A DNA stretch of 64,000 nt from Cenococcum geophilum 1.58 (taxonomy: Eukaryota > Ascomycota > Dothideomycetes > Gloniales > Gloniaceae): positions 310,001 through 374,000 of the forward strand of contig KV748268.1 of NCBI GenBank assembly GCA_001692895.1. Reading direction: 5' to 3'. A program made the position numbers and the translations under genes. Positions 60,630 to 64,000 of the stretch are shown piece after piece (within the stretch, counting starts at the first letter, position 1; each line of letters starts with the position of its first letter). The notes beneath the pieces are model-generated. The model saw only the letters and a list, made by a program, of their open reading frames with translations, did not search any database and had not been told where the DNA came from.

Positions 60630-61064
60630 TTGTTCTAAGAGGTCTTATTATTTCGATTTTAGCATAATAAATATGCCGAAATTAGACAAAAGTTCTAAAA
60701 GGTCTCGTTGTTTTAATTTCGGTATATTTATTATACCAAAATCAGAACTTTATTCTAAGAGGTCTTATTATTTCGATTTTGGTATAATAAATATACTAAA
60801 ATTAGACAAAAGTTCTAAAAGGTCTCGTTATTTCGATTTTAGTATATTTATTATGCCGAAATCAGAACTTTGTTCTAAGAGGTCTTATTGTTTTAATTTT
60901 GGCATAATAAACATGCCGAAATCAGACAAAAGTTTTAAAAGGTCTTATTATTTTAATTTTAGCATATTTGTTATGCCAAAATCAGACTAAAGTTCTAAAA
61001 AGTCGCGTTGTTTTAATTTTGGCATAATAAATATGCTAAAATTAGACTAAAGCTCTAAAAGGCT
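60630..61064 (+). repeat. 60-bp higher-order tandem array built on the palindrome
   Basis: Seven units with an exact 60-bp period. Each has one palindrome (arms ttttggcata-like) followed by a gac/gaact-ttctaaaaggtc linker. Units alternate between two types: palindrome centre ataataaat in units 1, 3, 5 and 7, and its reverse complement atttattat in units 2, 4 and 6; the linkers alternate too (gacaaaagttctaaaaggtc and gaactttgttctaagaggtc). The true unit is thus 120 bp. The open frame across 60,673-60,990 results from the period being a multiple of three. The array marks the edge where RIP-type sequence resumes. Confidence 0.92.
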
Positions 61065-61296
61065 ACTTTTAGTTTAACGCCTCTCACCCAACTTATATCC
61101 GTAATTTATTATTTATTCTTAATTCTTAATTAACATCTAGTGCGGTCCTAATTAAGGTCTATATAGATTACTACCACAATATAGGTATAAAAAACCTCTA
61201 AGGTAAACATAAGTAGTAATACAAAGTATACCCTTCTAGGTAGTACGCCCGTACTACATTAACGGGAGGAAAAATACCGTTAGGTCGCTACTTTGT
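61065..61296. other. spacer between array and R2
   Basis: AT-rich; no gene or repeat recognised. Confidence 0.4.
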
Positions 61297-61496
61297 ATTA
61301 ACGACTTAGTTAATTAAGGCACAAACACTATAAGATAGACGCGCAAGCCTATATAATTAGATTATCTATAAATAAGAATCTAAAGCTAAGGAAAAGGAAA
61401 GGAGAAAATAAGCAGCGCCACTTAAAGTTTTATATAATCTTCGCATTACATAACCACAATCTGCGGCAATCTATGGCAATTTACCAGTACCGTAAT
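61297..61496 (+). repeat. dispersed repeat R2, copy 3
   Basis: Aligns with 37,576-37,820 and 44,978-45,202. Directly followed by the R3 leader. Confidence 0.8.
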
Positions 61497-61620
61497 ATAA
61501 GATGCCATTAGTAAAAAAAAAATAAAAAAAAAGGTTTTGGTATATTAATATGCCGAAACTAAGTTATAAGTTGTTAAGGAAACCGCTTTAAGTTTTCCAC
61601 AACAATATAGCCTATATTAA
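61497..61620. repeat. dispersed repeat R3, copy 3
   Basis: ccattagtaaaaaaaa, then the palindrome, then taagttgttaaggaaaccgc and aacaatatagcctat, as upstream of B2. Confidence 0.75.
61535..61558. repeat. palindrome inside R3, upstream of the recombinase-like relic
   Basis: ttttggtatatt / aatatgccgaaa: the centre is perfectly symmetrical. Confidence 0.8.
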
Positions 61621-61689
61621 GAAATGATCTTCTAATTTATAATATATTCTACCCTACCTATCCAATTATGGATAAGGAGAATACTAATA

Positions 61690-64000
61690 GGGCTTTTTCT
61701 ATATGCGGGCTTTAGTACCTAACCCAGCCGGCTTTAATAAAATGCGACCGTGTAAGGTATTGCGCGAAATTTGCCCTAATATAGCAGTTAAGTTAGAGAA
61801 GGCCAATAAAGAGGTAGATTTAGTAATCTAACCGGATAATATTAGATATATAATAAATGCGTAGTTAAGTAGAGCTAGTTAGGCTAAGCACTTAGGGTAT
61901 TTTAATGGCGAATAGTTAAAAGATTTAATCCAGAGGCCGAAAAAGTAGGAAAAAGGGTTAGCTAAGGTATATTAGGTAACAGAAATAGTGATTTAGAAGG
62001 CCCAGCGGGCGTTATATACCAATATAGTCGGGTTGCTAGCGGTAAATTATATTAATAGGCGGGAGATAGGTAACAACATAAATAAGAAGCCGTTAAATGC
62101 CATATAAATAGGTATAATAATAATTATATATAGCAGGGCATGGACTAAAATAGTAAGTTATATATAGCGGACCTATATATTAGAGGGGGTTAAACTGGGA
62201 AATAGAGAAAAGGAAGATAGGGAAAAGAGGGAGGGGGAAAGAATAAAAGGAAAGAAGCCAGCGTATAGATTTATAATTTAACAGGCAAAGAGATTATAAA
62301 AGATTAAAGAAATTATAGGAGAGGTTAAAGAGGAAGTTAATAAGGAAAAGAAAAACAAAGAGAAAAGTAAAAACAAGGATAAAGAGAGCAAGGAGGAACA
62401 GGAGAGGTTAGAGGATTAAGTTTTAGTTTTTTTATTAGCGTTATTAAACTATAATTTAAAGGATAACGAGTATAGGAGCGCGTTTATTAGCGCGTCGGCC
62501 GTATTAGGGGTAGATAATATCTATAGATGGAAAGACCCGTTAATTTACACGCCTATAATGTCCGCCATAATTATAGTCGCAAAAATGTTAGTATTGTACT
62601 AGGCTAAAAAGATATAAGAGGAATGGGTAGTGGATATTATAAAACAAGATAGTTTTAGTAGGGAGGACGCTAAGGATTAAGCGCTAAGCCATTTCGATTT
62701 AGTTAAGGAGATAGCTAATTAGTTTATAATATTAACTAGTTATAGAGGTAATCCTAGCCTAATAGATTAGTTGTTATATTTATGTATATATAGGATAGGG
62801 ACTAGATTTAATACGAATGCGGGTAGCGTTATATAGTAGGTAGGAGATATATTGTTATACGGCCATATTAAGTTTAGCATAGCGGGTTTACGGTTAATAA
62901 TTTACGGGTTAGTTAAGATAACGCGGATAGAGTTACGGAAGAAGTTGTTATTATTAGGCGTTAACGAAAACGGCTAGATTATAAATAGGGCAATAAAGTT
63001 ACCCGGGATTAAGTGGGACAGTTTAGTAGACAACCTAGTAGAGATAAAGACGGGTTAGAATTTTTTTAAATACAACATAAACACGTTTAGGGGCGTAAAT
63101 GGTAGGAAGTAGTTAACAGCGCGTATAGTTAAAGAGCGGGGTTTAAGGGAAGCGTTTATTAATATACAGGCCACAGACGCAGTAGTAGTAGGTAAGGTGG
63201 GAGTGGTTTAGAAGGGCGACTAGGTAAAGAAGTATAGCAAAATAGTACGATTGTTCCGGGAATATTTATTAGTATTAGCGTATATAATAGGTGGATAGCT
63301 AGCGCGCGGTATAGAGCTAGTAACGATATAGTATAAAAATAGCGCTAATAGGGAGAGCTGTAGTATATTTGTGGAGAATAGGTTAATAGTATATATAACC
63401 AGGTACCATAAGGGGATTAAAGCTAGCGAAAAGGCGAAGATTATCCACTATTATTTACCACAAGAGGTTAGGGAATTATTGTTTTATTATTTATAGTTAG
63501 TTATACTATTTTAGCGGAAGTTAGAGAGCGCGTATACAGAGGAAAGAGGGATAAAAGGTAGTCCGTTTATATAGGAATTAATAAAGAAGAAGCTATAGGC
63601 GGGTTTATAGCCAGGTAAGAGAAGACAAATAGAAAAAAAGGAAAAGGAAAGGGAAGAGGGCGAGGAGGTTAAAGGGGAAGAAGAAAGGGAAGAGAATAAT
63701 AGTTACGCTAAAGGAGCGCTAGATAAATAGAATATAAACTATGTAAGATAGGCAATCTAATAGGTTTTAATATAGTAGATAGGGGTTAAATTAACAATAA
63801 TGGGATAGCGATATATAAGTAAGGTGATTTATTATAAATATATTAACGATAAGGCGGTAATTAAAGCGGTAGTTAAAGGGGATAAGGGCGAAGATAAAGA
63901 GGATAATCCATTTAATATACAAACTAGGTATAGTTTTAAGATTAGAGGGGGGATTTACAGAAAACTAATTATAGAGTTGCCGTTTAGTACTAAGTCCTAA
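61690..64000 (+). pseudogene. fungal OrsD/RecQ-associated family relic with tyrosine-recombinase-like core (3' end outside window)
   Basis: One frame is followable for more than 2 kb, broken by TAG/TAA mostly at Gln/Trp positions, for example in the peptides TIQYKNSAN and YYLQLVILFQRK. Readable blocks: MRALVPNPAGFNKMRPCKVL (about 61,700), VNYINRREIG, an acidic Lys/Glu linker (62,200-62,420), MSAIIIVAKMLVLYQAKK (62,555-62,610), FDLVKEIANQFIILTSYRG (62,690-62,750), LARGIELVTI (63,299-63,328), YHKGIKASEKAKIIHYYLPQ (63,404-63,463) and FNIQTRYSFKIRGGIY (63,911-63,958). In relatives I recall from fungi, the ARGTEL and QTGH.SK...Y boxes resemble the R...H-x-x-R/K...Y layout of tyrosine recombinases, and the proteins often continue into a RecQ-type helicase, which would lie beyond this window. 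Family recognition is from memory and not tested. Its leader is R3 with the palindrome. Confidence 0.6.

Noticed and set aside
60673-60990. Open frame of 105 codons with a 20-residue repeat
   Set aside because: It follows the 60-bp array, whose period is a multiple of three; the DNA palindrome, not a protein, is the conserved entity.
44428-61064. Regularly spaced palindromic repeats as a possible CRISPR array
   Set aside because: The linkers are as repeated as the palindromes and there are no variable spacers or cas genes; the setting is fungal.

Overview
The window looks like a silenced, repeat-packed block from a filamentous ascomycete (Pezizomycotina). From 1 to about 56,950, and again from about 60,630 to the end, CpA/TpG has largely become TpA while CpG is often kept. 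Reading frames stay recognisable but are broken mainly where Gln (CAA/CAG) or Trp (TGG) codons turned into TAA/TAG. This is the signature of repeat-induced point mutation (RIP). I find no intact protein-coding gene. Most of what follows is relics, named only where a family motif can be read.

Layout. 1-3.2 kb: a GNAT acetyltransferase relic and an unidentified antisense relic. 3.2-9.2 kb: a tandem duplication of a two-gene module (family A). 9.2-15.3 kb: three tandem copies of a second unknown family (B), with a fourth at 23.9-25.7 kb. 15.3-30.9 kb: several unidentified coding-like relics and small tandem repeats. 31-33 kb: a kinase-like relic. 33.6-36 kb: a FunK1-type kinase relic on the minus strand. 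37-43 kb: unidentified coding-like DNA and a WD40-repeat relic. 43-45.2 kb: a minisatellite, a 59-bp tandem array, a ParB-like fragment and dispersed repeats. 45.2-56.95 kb: a minus-strand chromodomain Gypsy fossil with a Copia fossil (208-bp LTRs, 5-bp target duplication) nested in its RNase H region, a solo Copia-type LTR, a small MITE, and part of a second Gypsy up to a 25-N gap. 57.0-60.6 kb: an island without the RIP signature, holding an element with about 100-bp terminal inverted repeats. 60.6-61.1 kb: a 60-bp higher-order array. 61.6-64 kb: a relic of a large fungal gene family with a tyrosine-recombinase-like core, running off the window.

The strongest unexplained signal is a short palindrome (arm TTTCGGCATA, 4-6 base centre, inverted arm). 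It occurs about 24 times singly or in pairs, and it is the core of both tandem arrays (5 units of 59 bp; 7 units of 60 bp). Between 3.2 and 44.7 kb it falls at the borders of most gene relics, so the block reads like a string of palindrome-bounded cassettes carrying unrelated families (A, B, kinases, WD40, ParB-like). Two readings are open: a recombination core site, suggested by its form and by the recombinase-like relic whose leader also carries it, or a shared operator (CGG-N12-CCG, as bound by Zn2Cys6 regulators). Neither is proven by the sequence alone.
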